From JBMNOZ01 sp050943335 (lineage in GTDB: Bacteria; Bacillota; Desulfitobacteriia; Desulfitobacteriales; Syntrophobotulaceae), in assembly GCA_050943335.1 (NCBI GenBank), contig JBMNOZ010000004.1:42747-106746 (forward strand): a stretch of DNA of 64,000 bases. Direction: 5' to 3'. The number at the start of each line of letters is the position of its first letter. Positions within the stretch are counted from its first letter, which is position 1. A program made the position numbers and the translations under genes. The notes beneath the pieces were generated by a model. That model was not told where the DNA came from. It saw only the letters and a program-made list of their open reading frames with translations, and made no database searches. Below are positions 32,113-40,950 of this stretch, in pieces.

Positions 32113-33354
32113 TTAAGTATTGGACTGGCCTATTGAGGCCAGTTTTTTTGTTTTTTCTTCGATCTCCCGCGGGTTTACTTGTATACGGGCTACCCCGGAT
32201 TCCATAGCGGCCTTTGCAACTGCGGCCGCAACTGCCGGAGCTACCCGAGGATCAAAGGGAGCAGGGATGACCCGATCGGGGTTTAACTCTTCTTCTGAAA
32301 TTAGGTCGGCAATGGCGCTTACAGCAGCCATTTTCATACTTTCGTTAATGCAAGTGGCCCGAACATCCAAAGCCCCGCGGAAAATACCCGGGAAAGCCAA
32401 AACATTATTAACCTGATTAGGGTAGTCGGAACGGCCTGTACCGACGACCAAAGCTCCGGCTGATTTTGCTTCCTGGGGCAGGATTTCCGGATCGGGATTG
32501 GCCATGGCAAAGATAATGGGATCGGGCTTCATGAGTTTAACCATTTCTTTTGTTAAAGCGCCTGCGGCGGAAACTCCTATAAAAACATCTGCCCCTTCGA
32601 TAACATCTTCTAGTTCTCCTTTGAGTTTTTCAAGATTGGTGATTTTAGCGATTTCCTCTTTTACACTATTCATGCCTTCAGGGCGTCCTTCGTAAATGGC
32701 TCCCTTAGTGTCGCACATAAGGACATCCTTAACCCCATAACTTTCTAAAAGTTTAATAATGGCAATTCCCGCTGCCCCGGCTCCATTGACAACTATTCGG
32801 ATTTCGGACATCTTTTTTTGGGCCAGTTTCAAGGCATTAACTAAACCGGCGGCAGTAACTATGGCTGTCCCATGTTGGTCATCGTGGAAAATAGGAATCT
32901 TAGTTTCCTTTTCCAAACGTTTCTCAATAATAAAGCAATTCGGGGCTGCAATATCCTCTAAATTTACTCCCCCGAAGGTAGGTTCCAAAAGTTTTATGGT
33001 TTCTATAATTTCATCTATATCCGTAGTTTTTAAACAGATGGGAAAAGCATCTACCCCGGCGAAACTCTTAAATAAAACCGCTTTTCCTTCCATCACCGGT
33101 AAAGCAGCTTCCGCTCCGATATTGCCTAAACCGAGAACGGCTGTGCCGTCGGAAACCACAGCTACCGTATTACCCTTCATGGTATAATCGTAGACTTTCT
33201 CCGGTTGGGCATGGATTACTTTGCACGGTTCCGCTACACCGGGAGAATAAGCCAGGCTCAGATCCTTAGCATTTTGAACCGGAACTTTGGAAACCGTCTC
33301 TAACTTTCCTTTGTGAAAATAGTGCATTTGTAGTGATTCTTCTCGTAATGTCAA
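32113..33354 (-). CDS. NAD(P)-dependent malic enzyme
   Basis: Oxidative decarboxylation of malate to pyruvate. The GTG at 33363 overlaps the AAGGAG ribosome binding site, so TTG 33354, eight bases past it, is the better start: 413 residues. Malic N-domain with SLAYSPGVAEPCK and the catalytic lysine/aspartate region HDDQHGTAIVTAAGL; NAD domain VVNGAGAAGIAIIKLL. The short bacterial form without a phosphotransacetylase-like tail. With mdh opposite, malate can feed either oxaloacetate or pyruvate. Confidence 0.93.
   Translation of the reverse strand: MTLREESLQMHYFHKGKLETVSKVPVQNAKDLSLAYSPGVAEPCKVIHAQPEKVYDYTMKGNTVAVVSDGTAVLGLGNIGAEAALPVMEGKAVLFKSFAGVDAFPICLKTTDIDEIIETIKLLEPTFGGVNLEDIAAPNCFIIEKRLEKETKIPIFHDDQHGTAIVTAAGLVNALKLAQKKMSEIRIVVNGAGAAGIAIIKLLESYGVKDVLMCDTKGAIYEGRPEGMNSVKEEIAKITNLEKLKGELEDVIEGADVFIGVSAAGALTKEMVKLMKPDPIIFAMANPDPEILPQEAKSAGALVVGTGRSDYPNQVNNVLAFPGIFRGALDVRATCINESMKMAAVSAIADLISEEELNPDRVIPAPFDPRVAPAVAAAVAKAAMESGVARIQVNPREIEEKTKKLASIGQSNT
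32124..32150 (+). terminator. mdh terminator inside malic enzyme coding end
   Basis: ACTGGCC (32124-32130) pairs with GGCCAGT (32137-32143), then seven T. On the plus strand it follows mdh by 14 bases; the same DNA encodes the last residues of the opposing malic enzyme. Confidence 0.85.
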
Positions 33355-33452
33355 AGCTGTCACTCCTTAAAAACATATAGACTCTAAGATAAACTTTTTT
33401 TAATATTCAAGCAAGTAAATAGCGCTGTTAAAACTCTAAAACTTCTTTTAAG

Positions 33453-35258
33453 CTATTCTTTTGTTGCTAAAAGCCGGTCAATTTCTTCTTGCTTCGCAGT
33501 AACGAAGAGAGTTTTGTTTTGTTCATAAATAACCATTCCCGGCTTTGCACCCCGGGGTTTTTTAACATATTTTGCCCGGGTGTAATCCACAGGGATATTG
33601 GAAGAATATCTGGCCGGGCTAAAATAAGCGGCGAGAGCCGCGGCTTCCAGCAGAGTTTGTTCATCGGGGAACTCTTCTTCCCGATTTAAAGGGACAATAA
33701 CATGAGCGCCGGGAATGTCTTTAACATGGAGCCAAAGGTCGGTGGGCTTGGCTTCCTTTAGGGTCAGGCGATCGTTTTGCTTATTATTCCGTCCGACAAT
33801 GATAGTTTTCCCGGTTTTGGAAATATAACGATGGGGTTGGGAAATTCTTTCTTCCTCTTTTCTTTTACGGGAGCCGGCTCTTTTTCTTTGTTTCGCATTT
33901 TTATCGGCAATATAACCTTGCTCCACCAGTTCAGTATATATTTCGTCAAGCTCAGTTTCATCTTCCGCTTGTTCAATACCGGAAAGCAGAGATTGAAGAT
34001 AAAGGACTTCTTCCGAGACAGCATCTAAAAAGGGTTTAGTTTTTTTAATTGCGGATTTAGCTTTATTATATTGTTTGAAATAACGCTGGGCATTTTCCGC
34101 TCCGCTTAAAGCAGGGTCCAGAGGAATAGTAAGGGGCTTGAGATCCGGATCAGTATAATCCTCCACTGTAATTTCAGTCATTCTGGGCGTTAGTTTATAG
34201 AGGTTAGCAGTTAAAAGTTCGCCAAACTTTTGTGCTTTTAACTCTTTTTCGGCTTTGGTTATAGTGTTTTGGTAAATTCCTTGTTTCTTTTTCGATCGCT
34301 GGTATTGATCCCGGACAACCTTTAGCAAGGACCCTCTGCGGGCTTCGTTTTGGTGATGAGCAGTTTTTTGTTCATAATAAATTCGTATGGCGTCATTAAG
34401 GCTAGGCACCGGCTGCCAGAGGCAATCAAAATATTGTTCATAAGGAATTAAAGAAAAGGCGTAAGGCGGGGTCTTAAGTTTGGAAGTATAATAAATACCG
34501 GGTTTTGGTACAAAAGTATCCCTATCCCGCAAAAAGTAGGCATAAACTTGAAAAAGACGGCTTAGATCAATATCCCCGCAGTTATCTAAAACTTCATCCA
34601 GATCCAGTTTAGCCCTCAAAACTATCTCCTTGGCTAATTCCGGACTCAAACCTTGGAAGAGGGCTACTAGAGCATCTTTTACTTTTCTGTCTAAAGGATA
34701 TTCCAAAAGGCGAGCGGTGAAATCCTGTTCGTTATCTACTACTGGGGTTTTATCTTGAGTCGGGGGAAGAATGTATTCTCTTCCCGGTAGAACTTCACGG
34801 TGTTTGGAAAGAAGGGAAGAATAGCGTCTCAGGCCGTCAAGGATGGTATTTGATTGGGGATTTACTAAAATCAAGTTGCTATGCTTACCCATAATTTCTA
34901 AGTAAAGGTGGTAGTCTTGCAGATCACTTTTTTCATTATGGTTTTGAATATTAAAAAGAATAATTCTATCTAAACCCAACTGACGAAGATCGGTAATTTT
35001 GCCCCCTTCCAAATGTTTGCGAAGAATCATGCAGAACATGGGAGGATGGGCAGGGTTTTTTTTGGTTTGATCGGTAAGGTGAATTCTAGGAGCGGTACTG
35101 CCGGCATTAATTAAAAGTCGTCGGTATTCTCTTCTCCCTCGAAGTAAAAGATGGACTTCTTCCTTTTCCGGTTGTTGAATTCTATCTATGCGGGTGTCGA
35201 TTAAAAGTGGAAACAGTTCCTTTATTAAATGGTGGATTGTGATACTGTCTAAGGCCAT
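33453..35258 (-). CDS. rqcH: Ribosome quality control factor RqcH (NFACT, FbpA family)
   Basis: NFACT-family protein that binds stalled 50S subunits and recruits tRNA-Ala to add alanine tails; older annotations call it a fibronectin-binding protein. ATG 35258 follows AAAGGAGTTT; an in-frame start 18 bases earlier lacks support. 601 residues: NFACT-N (1-190, including the LDRIILF Asp-Arg pair), helix-hairpin-helix region, coiled coil (about 290-440) and NFACT-R near 490-590 (DLWLHVKDIPGAHVI). Possibly cotranscribed with malic enzyme, 98 bases away. Confidence 0.93.
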   Translation of the reverse strand: MALDSITIHHLIKELFPLLIDTRIDRIQQPEKEEVHLLLRGRREYRRLLINAGSTAPRIHLTDQTKKNPAHPPMFCMILRKHLEGGKITDLRQLGLDRIILFNIQNHNEKSDLQDYHLYLEIMGKHSNLILVNPQSNTILDGLRRYSSLLSKHREVLPGREYILPPTQDKTPVVDNEQDFTARLLEYPLDRKVKDALVALFQGLSPELAKEIVLRAKLDLDEVLDNCGDIDLSRLFQVYAYFLRDRDTFVPKPGIYYTSKLKTPPYAFSLIPYEQYFDCLWQPVPSLNDAIRIYYEQKTAHHQNEARRGSLLKVVRDQYQRSKKKQGIYQNTITKAEKELKAQKFGELLTANLYKLTPRMTEITVEDYTDPDLKPLTIPLDPALSGAENAQRYFKQYNKAKSAIKKTKPFLDAVSEEVLYLQSLLSGIEQAEDETELDEIYTELVEQGYIADKNAKQRKRAGSRKRKEEERISQPHRYISKTGKTIIVGRNNKQNDRLTLKEAKPTDLWLHVKDIPGAHVIVPLNREEEFPDEQTLLEAAALAAYFSPARYSSNIPVDYTRAKYVKKPRGAKPGMVIYEQNKTLFVTAKQEEIDRLLATKE

Positions 35259-35372
35259 GGAAACTCCTTTCCTCAAATAAATTTCAAGTTAAGTATAACA
35301 TAGATTAAGTTATTTTTTGCGGACAGGCTGAATAGCATGTACTAAGGGCTTTAGGGAAAAGGAGGAACCAAG

Positions 35373-38099
35373 ATGCAGCGACTAATGTGGCATATACTCA
35401 CCAGCAGTGAAATAGGAAGGCACCTCAAGGTGGACCCGGAGAGGGGTTTGAGCGATAGGGAGGCTAAACAGCGGCTGGTGGAATTTGGGCCTAATGTTTT
35501 GACGGTCAAAAAAGGGGTTAACCCAGCTTTCTTATTTTTAGGCCAATTCAAAGATTTTATGGTTTTGGTTTTAATGGTAGCCACACTGATATCCGGTTTA
35601 TTAGGGGAGATAGCTGATGCCATTACTATTTTAGCGATTATTTTAGTCAATGCCATTTTAGGGTTTGTGCAAGAGTTTAAGGCTGAAAAATCGATGCAGT
35701 CTTTACGTTCTTTAACTGCTCCGGAGGCTACAGTTTTAAGAAACAACACTTTACGAAAAATTCCCGCTTCGGAACTGGTCCCTGGAGATATTGTCATGGT
35801 TAAAGCGGGAGATCGTGTTCCTGCTGATGTTCGCTGGCTTAAAACTACAAATCTAATGCTTGAGGAATCGGCCCTTACCGGCGAGTCCCAACCGGTGAGC
35901 AAGGTAAATCATCCCCTGCGAGAAGAGTATATCCCTATTGCCGATCGTAAAAACATGGGCTTTATGGGTACCGTTGTTGTAGGCGGCAGGGGGATAGGAA
36001 TTGTTATTGCTACAGGAATGGAAACAGAGATGGGAATTATCGCCGGCATGATTCAAGACGCTAAAGAAGAAGAAACTCCTTTACAGAAAAGGTTAGCTCA
36101 ATTGGGAAAATGGCTGGTGACCATCAGTTTAGCGGTGTGTTTTGTAGTGGTGGTTACCGGGATTCTACAGGGTGAAAGCCTGACTAAAATGTTCTTTGCC
36201 GGGGTAACCCTTGCCGTGGCTGCTATTCCGGAAGGACTTCCGGCTATAGTAACGGTAGCTTTGGCTATCGGGGTCCAGAGGATGGTTAAAAGAAGAGCTA
36301 TAATCCGCAAATTACCGGCTGTAGAGACCTTAGGGTGTGCAACTGTGATTTGTGCCGATAAAACCGGGACTTTAACTCAAAATGAAATGACGGTCAGGAA
36401 AATTTATTGTGAGGACCGGATTATTACAGTGAGCGGTCAGGGGTATGATCCTAAAGGGGATTATCAGGGAATTGATGTTTACAAGGATAAAGGCCCCTTG
36501 AGGGAACTACTTAAATGCGCGGCTTTATGCAATAATGCTGTCCTTACCAAAAAAGGAATCCGGGTAAGCGGTCTATTTCGAGATAATAAAAGCAGGGTGT
36601 GGAAAATAGAAGGGGATCCTACTGAAGGAGCCTTGCTGGTTGCCGCTGCCAAAGCAGGGGTTTGGCGAGAAGGTCTGGAACGAAAACTGGAAAGGGTTGC
36701 CGAAATACCCTTTAATTCGGAACGTAAAAGGATGACTGTTCTTTATAGGGATAAGAAAAACCTCAAAGCTTATGTTAAAGGAGCTCCGGATACAATCCTT
36801 GCCCTTTGTACCCGGGAGATGACTAAGGAAGGGATAGTAGAGCTTACCCCGGAAAGAAAAAAAGAGATTCTCTCTATAAATGATGAGATGGCTAGTCAGG
36901 CTTTGCGAGTTTTGGCTTTAGCGGAAAGAGAAGTGGCTGAAGAAGAAACAGAGAGAGAAATCGAAAAAGATTTGATCTTTATCGGGTTAATGGGGATGAT
37001 TGATCCCCCGCGGATAAGCGCCATTAAGGCTATTAGAATATGTAGAGCAGCCGGGATTAAGCCTGTTATGATTACTGGTGATCATAAATTGACGGCTGCG
37101 GCAGTAGCCCGGGAATTGGGCATTTTTCAAGGCTCTAATTCTCGAGTGGTTACCGGCACGGAACTGGAAAGAATGAGCGATGAAGATTTAAGAGAAGAGG
37201 TAATGGATATTGCTGTTTTCGCCAGAGTTGCTCCCCGGGATAAACTCAGAATTGTTAGGGCCTTAAAAGAAAACGAACAAATTGTGGCCATGACTGGGGA
37301 CGGGGTGAATGACGCCCCGGCGATTAAAGAAGCGGATATCGGTGTTGCTATGGGGCAAAGCGGAACTGATGTAGCTAAAGAGGCTTCGGCAATGGTTATT
37401 GCCGATGATAATTTTGCAACCATTGTGGCGGCTATTGAGGAAGGGAGAGGAATCTACGATAATATCCGGAAGTTTATCCGTTATCTTCTCTCCTGCAATT
37501 TAGGTGAGGTTTTAGTTATGTTTTTAGGAACTTTGGCGGGGCTCCCCCTTCCCTTATTACCCATTCAAATCTTGTGGGTGAATCTAGTGACCGACGGTCT
37601 ACCAGCCATGGCTTTAGGAGTGGACGGCACGGACCCGGAAATAATGAAGAGGAAACCGCGTAAACCTAACGAAAGTGTTTTTGCCAGAGGGTTAGGGCGT
37701 AAAATTCTAATGCGAGGGACTATGATCGGTATTGGAACCTTAATTGTCTTTGTCCTCGGTTTATGGTCCGGAGTAGGGCTTTTAGAAGCTCGGACCATGG
37801 CTTTTACTACCTTGGTTTTTTCTCAACTCTTTCATGTTTTTGATTGTAAATCAGAAAGCCGTGGAATTTTCGAAGTTGAATTGTTTTCCAATCCTTATTT
37901 AATTGTGGCCGTCTTTATTTCCGCGACAATGCAGTTAAGTGTAATTTATTTACCGGCTTTGCAAGCTATTTTTAAAACCGCTGCTCTCGGTTTCTGGCAA
38001 TGGGGTATTATCCTCATAGTAGCCGGTGGTCCGAGCCTGTTAATCGGCTTTGGAAGAGCATTTCTGAACGGGCTCCGGCGGAGAAAACGCTTTGCCTAA
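35373..38099 (+). CDS. Calcium-transporting P-type ATPase (type IIA)
   Basis: Ion pump, 908 residues from ATG 35373 after AAAGGAGG. Actuator TGES at 169-172, M4 motif IPEGLPA near 285-291, phosphorylated D329 in CADKTGTLT, KGAPD nucleotide site, TGDHKLTA and GDGVNDAPA hinge motifs. M5 CNLGEV and M6 VNLVTDGLPA carry the Asn, Glu and Asp side chains that bind Ca2+ in SERCA-type pumps, supporting Ca2+ rather than Na+/K+ or Mg2+. Divergent from rqcH. Confidence 0.93.
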   Translation: MQRLMWHILTSSEIGRHLKVDPERGLSDREAKQRLVEFGPNVLTVKKGVNPAFLFLGQFKDFMVLVLMVATLISGLLGEIADAITILAIILVNAILGFVQEFKAEKSMQSLRSLTAPEATVLRNNTLRKIPASELVPGDIVMVKAGDRVPADVRWLKTTNLMLEESALTGESQPVSKVNHPLREEYIPIADRKNMGFMGTVVVGGRGIGIVIATGMETEMGIIAGMIQDAKEEETPLQKRLAQLGKWLVTISLAVCFVVVVTGILQGESLTKMFFAGVTLAVAAIPEGLPAIVTVALAIGVQRMVKRRAIIRKLPAVETLGCATVICADKTGTLTQNEMTVRKIYCEDRIITVSGQGYDPKGDYQGIDVYKDKGPLRELLKCAALCNNAVLTKKGIRVSGLFRDNKSRVWKIEGDPTEGALLVAAAKAGVWREGLERKLERVAEIPFNSERKRMTVLYRDKKNLKAYVKGAPDTILALCTREMTKEGIVELTPERKKEILSINDEMASQALRVLALAEREVAEEETEREIEKDLIFIGLMGMIDPPRISAIKAIRICRAAGIKPVMITGDHKLTAAAVARELGIFQGSNSRVVTGTELERMSDEDLREEVMDIAVFARVAPRDKLRIVRALKENEQIVAMTGDGVNDAPAIKEADIGVAMGQSGTDVAKEASAMVIADDNFATIVAAIEEGRGIYDNIRKFIRYLLSCNLGEVLVMFLGTLAGLPLPLLPIQILWVNLVTDGLPAMALGVDGTDPEIMKRKPRKPNESVFARGLGRKILMRGTMIGIGTLIVFVLGLWSGVGLLEARTMAFTTLVFSQLFHVFDCKSESRGIFEVELFSNPYLIVAVFISATMQLSVIYLPALQAIFKTAALGFWQWGIILIVAGGPSLLIGFGRAFLNGLRRRKRFA

Positions 38100-38112
38100 A
38101 TTGTTTAATATC

Positions 38113-38140
38113 TTGACGCCTGCCCTATTTGAAGTAAAAT
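38113..38140 (+). promoter_or_regulatory. Sigma-A promoter of second chemoreceptor
   Basis: TTGACG (38113-38118), 16-base spacer, TAAAAT (38135-38140). Confidence 0.65.
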
Positions 38141-38150
38141 AATAAGAAAA

Positions 38151-38193
38151 GCTCAAAAATATACATAATTTGCACAAAAATGTAATTTTGAGC
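38151..38193 (+). repeat. Inverted repeat in chemoreceptor 5' leader
   Basis: GCTCAAAA (38151-38158) and TTTTGAGC (38186-38193), with further near-pairing inside (TACAT/ATGTA, one bulge). It begins about four bases after the predicted transcription start, so the mRNA would open with this stem. Confidence 0.55.
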
Positions 38194-38216
38194 AAGGGTA
38201 GGGGGATGGGCAAAAA

Positions 38217-39953
38217 TTGAAATGGTTTTTAAATTTTAAGACAAGGACCAAATTAATCATCGGGTTTTTATTGATGGTGTTAATAATTCTTCTCCAAGGA
38301 ACTTTTAGCTATTTAAATGTTAATAAAGTTAATAATAATGTGGCGAAGATATACCAGGACGGTTTAGGAAAAATAAAACTGGTAGAAGAGATAAATACCA
38401 ATTTGGATCTTGCTGAAAATGAAATTGCAAATATTGTCTGGAAACAACAGGTGGTTCAAGACATAGAGGAATTAGAACAAAGATATACCCATATCAAGAA
38501 TCTTGCCCGGAATAATAACGCCCTTATGAAAGAGTATAAAAGTTTTGACCTTATGAATACTGAAGAAGAGCTTATAAAAAGATATGAAACAGTTATTGCA
38601 GACTATAGAGCTACTTGGGAAATGACAATTGAGGCTGTTAAAAACAAGGATTATGAACTTGGTCAGGAGCTGAATGAAAGCGCGGCTGAAATTAGAGAAG
38701 AATTAAGAAGAATCCTCAGCGGTATGGAGGGGGAAGCGGAGCGCTTTGCCGATAGTCTCAAAGCTGCCTCTGATGAGGTTTACAAAAGAACAATTTTCAC
38801 GATCTCTATAATCAGTATTGCCGGCTTGTTTATTGCTATATTTTTAGGGGTCTTGATCAGCATTATAGTAACCAGACCGATTAGGAAGGCAGTTGAAATG
38901 GCTAATTCCTATGCGGAGGGAGATTTCTCCAAAGAGATTCAGAAACAATATTTCAACAGACGGGATGAAGGCGGCGAATTAGCTAAGGCTTTTCATAAAA
39001 TAGCCTCGAATATGCGGCAGACATTAAAGGAAATTTTAGATACGGCAGAGAATATGAGCGCCTCCAGCCAGGAGCTTTCAGCCTCAACTGAGGAAATGAC
39101 TGCGCAAGGAGAGAACTCCCGTCAGGCTACTCAGGAGATCGCCGCAGGAATGGAGGGAACCTCAGCAGTAATCGAAGAATTACTAGCTTCCAGTACGGAA
39201 ATTAGCAAAAGTGCCGGCCAATTAACGGAGAAAGCCCAGGAGGGAGATCGTTTACTATTAGAAATAAAATCAAAAGCCCAGGCTTTAAGGAAAAAAGGAG
39301 AAGAGGCCAAAAACGAAGCGATAAGCATTTACCAGCAAAGCCGGGTGAAAGTTACCGAAGCCATTAAGGAAGGGGAAATCGTTAACGAAATAGGAGTGAT
39401 GGCCAATAGTATTTCCGATATTGCCGGACAGACAAATCTTTTAGCTTTAAACGCAGCCATAGAGGCCGCCAGTGCCGGTGAGCAGGGAAGAGGCTTTGCG
39501 GTGGTGGCGGAGGAAATTAGAAAATTGGCGGAACAGTCGGAAAATACAGTAGCAGAGATCCAGACGATGGTCGATAAGGTAAAAGCTTCCTTTAGTAATT
39601 TAACTGAAAATGCTGAAGATGTTTTAGGGTTTATTGAAGAAAAGGTAACTGCCGACTATGAAGTTCTGGTAGAGACAGGGATGCAGTATTTCAATGATGC
39701 CACAGTAATAGAAGCTTTGATTAATGACTTTTCAAGAACGGCCATCGAGATCCAAGCTGCAATTGAGCAATCCAATACAGCTATCGATAATGTAGCCACA
39801 ACTATCCACCAGGCTTCCGGAAATGCTCAGGATATAGCAACAAACATCTTAGAATTAAGCAAAGCCATGGAACAAATAGCCAGTGTGGCCCAAGAACAAG
39901 CTACTTTGGCAATGACTTTAAATAATATGGTCCAGAGGTTTAAACTGAAATAG
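38217..39953 (+). CDS. Methyl-accepting chemotaxis protein, four-helix-bundle sensor
   Basis: 578-residue chemoreceptor starting at TTG 38217 (GGGGG 12 bases upstream). Helices at about 14-33 and 192-215 bracket a helical periplasmic sensor of about 160 residues resembling the 4HB_MCP type, then HAMP and a signalling domain with tip AGQTNLLALNAAIEAASAGEQG. The adaptation region contains a long charged coil (KSKAQALRKKGEEAKNEA). Distinct sensor from the Cache receptor at 19327-21300. Ligand unknown. Confidence 0.92.
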   Translation: MKWFLNFKTRTKLIIGFLLMVLIILLQGTFSYLNVNKVNNNVAKIYQDGLGKIKLVEEINTNLDLAENEIANIVWKQQVVQDIEELEQRYTHIKNLARNNNALMKEYKSFDLMNTEEELIKRYETVIADYRATWEMTIEAVKNKDYELGQELNESAAEIREELRRILSGMEGEAERFADSLKAASDEVYKRTIFTISIISIAGLFIAIFLGVLISIIVTRPIRKAVEMANSYAEGDFSKEIQKQYFNRRDEGGELAKAFHKIASNMRQTLKEILDTAENMSASSQELSASTEEMTAQGENSRQATQEIAAGMEGTSAVIEELLASSTEISKSAGQLTEKAQEGDRLLLEIKSKAQALRKKGEEAKNEAISIYQQSRVKVTEAIKEGEIVNEIGVMANSISDIAGQTNLLALNAAIEAASAGEQGRGFAVVAEEIRKLAEQSENTVAEIQTMVDKVKASFSNLTENAEDVLGFIEEKVTADYEVLVETGMQYFNDATVIEALINDFSRTAIEIQAAIEQSNTAIDNVATTIHQASGNAQDIATNILELSKAMEQIASVAQEQATLAMTLNNMVQRFKLK

Positions 39954-40011
39954 AGTATTTAGAATTAAGAGTTTGTCTGTTTGACCTGTTTAACCCTGTA
40001 TACTTCCGCCT

Positions 40012-40067
40012 AAATATTGACCCTTTTCCCATTGCATAGTATTCTTTATAGAAGCGGGTCAGTATTT
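40012..40067. repeat. 12-bp inverted repeat framing dapF promoter
   Basis: AAATATTGACCC (40012-40023) and GGGTCAGTATTT (40056-40067) pair at 11 of 12 positions, the twelfth being a T-G wobble. The left arm contains the -35 hexamer; the right arm lies just past the start point. No T-run follows the right arm. Confidence 0.7.
40017..40045 (+). promoter_or_regulatory. Sigma-A promoter of dapF-dapL
   Basis: TTGACC (40017-40022), 17-base spacer, TATTCT (40040-40045). Confidence 0.65.
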
Positions 40068-40086
40068 GGCAAAGGGGGTAAAGGGT

Positions 40087-40926
40087 ATGAACTTTATCAA
40101 AATGCATGGTCTGGGGAATGATTTTATTTGCCTGGACCATTTTCTTATTCCTTCCGTTGCTGATTACCCGGAATTAGCCCGCTACCTATGCCATAGACAA
40201 CTGGGGGTTGGGGCCGATGGTTTAATTGTCATCCTTCCCTCTGATAAAGCCGATGTTAAGATGAGAATTTTTAATGCCGATGGTTCAGAACCGGAAATGT
40301 GTGGTAATGGGATTCGCTGTTTAGCCCGGTATGTCTATGAAAAAGGGTATTTACAGAGAAAGTCCTTAAAGATAGAAACAAAAGCCGGAATTTTGAATGT
40401 CGGCTTGGAAATAGAGGAAAACAAAGTTAAAGCAGTGAAAGTAGGAATGGGAGAACCGATTCTCAATCCTAAGGAAATTCCCGTCTTGGTAGAAGGAGAA
40501 CGAGCACTTGGAAAAGAACTTGTAGTTTTGGGGGAGAAAAGAGTTTTTAGTGCCGTATCTATGGGAAACCCCCATTGTATTCTTTTTGTGGAAGATCTGG
40601 AAGAAGTGGAACTAGAAGTATTAGGTCCGGCAATTGAAAATCATCCTTGTTTTCCCCAAAAGACCAATGTGGAGTTTGTGGTTGTGGAAAACCGCCGGGA
40701 ATTAACGATGAAGGTTTGGGAAAGAGGAGTAGGTCCTACCCTTGCCTGCGGAACCGGGGCCTGTGCTGTTGTGGTGGCGGCAATTCTGGAAGGCCGAACC
40801 GAAAACGAGGTTTTAGTTCATTTGCCCGGTGGAGATCTTAAAATAGAATGGGCAACAGATAACCAAATATATATGACCGGTCCCGCAGAATATGTTTTTA
40901 AAGGACAACTTTGGAGAAATAAATAA
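40087..40926 (+). CDS. dapF: Diaminopimelate epimerase
   Basis: Cofactor-independent epimerase of LL- to meso-diaminopimelate for lysine and peptidoglycan. Start ATG 40087, following AAAGGGGGT at 40071-40079; a TTG at 40066 would overlap that site. 279 residues. The two catalytic cysteines are in EMCGNGIRC (C72) and LACGTGACA (near 219). N-terminal MNFIKMHGLGNDF is typical. Directly followed by dapL, giving the last two steps of the aminotransferase route together. Confidence 0.97.
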   Translation: MNFIKMHGLGNDFICLDHFLIPSVADYPELARYLCHRQLGVGADGLIVILPSDKADVKMRIFNADGSEPEMCGNGIRCLARYVYEKGYLQRKSLKIETKAGILNVGLEIEENKVKAVKVGMGEPILNPKEIPVLVEGERALGKELVVLGEKRVFSAVSMGNPHCILFVEDLEEVELEVLGPAIENHPCFPQKTNVEFVVVENRRELTMKVWERGVGPTLACGTGACAVVVAAILEGRTENEVLVHLPGGDLKIEWATDNQIYMTGPAEYVFKGQLWRNK

Positions 40927-40950
40927 AATACTAGGAGGATAAATCGACTA

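Noticed and set aside
33489..33689. Plus-strand small ORFs within rqcH
   Set aside because: All are antisense shadows of the RqcH C-terminal region.
35351..35902. 183-codon open frame antisense to the P-type ATPase
   Set aside because: Opposite a strongly conserved gene, no family features and no start signal.
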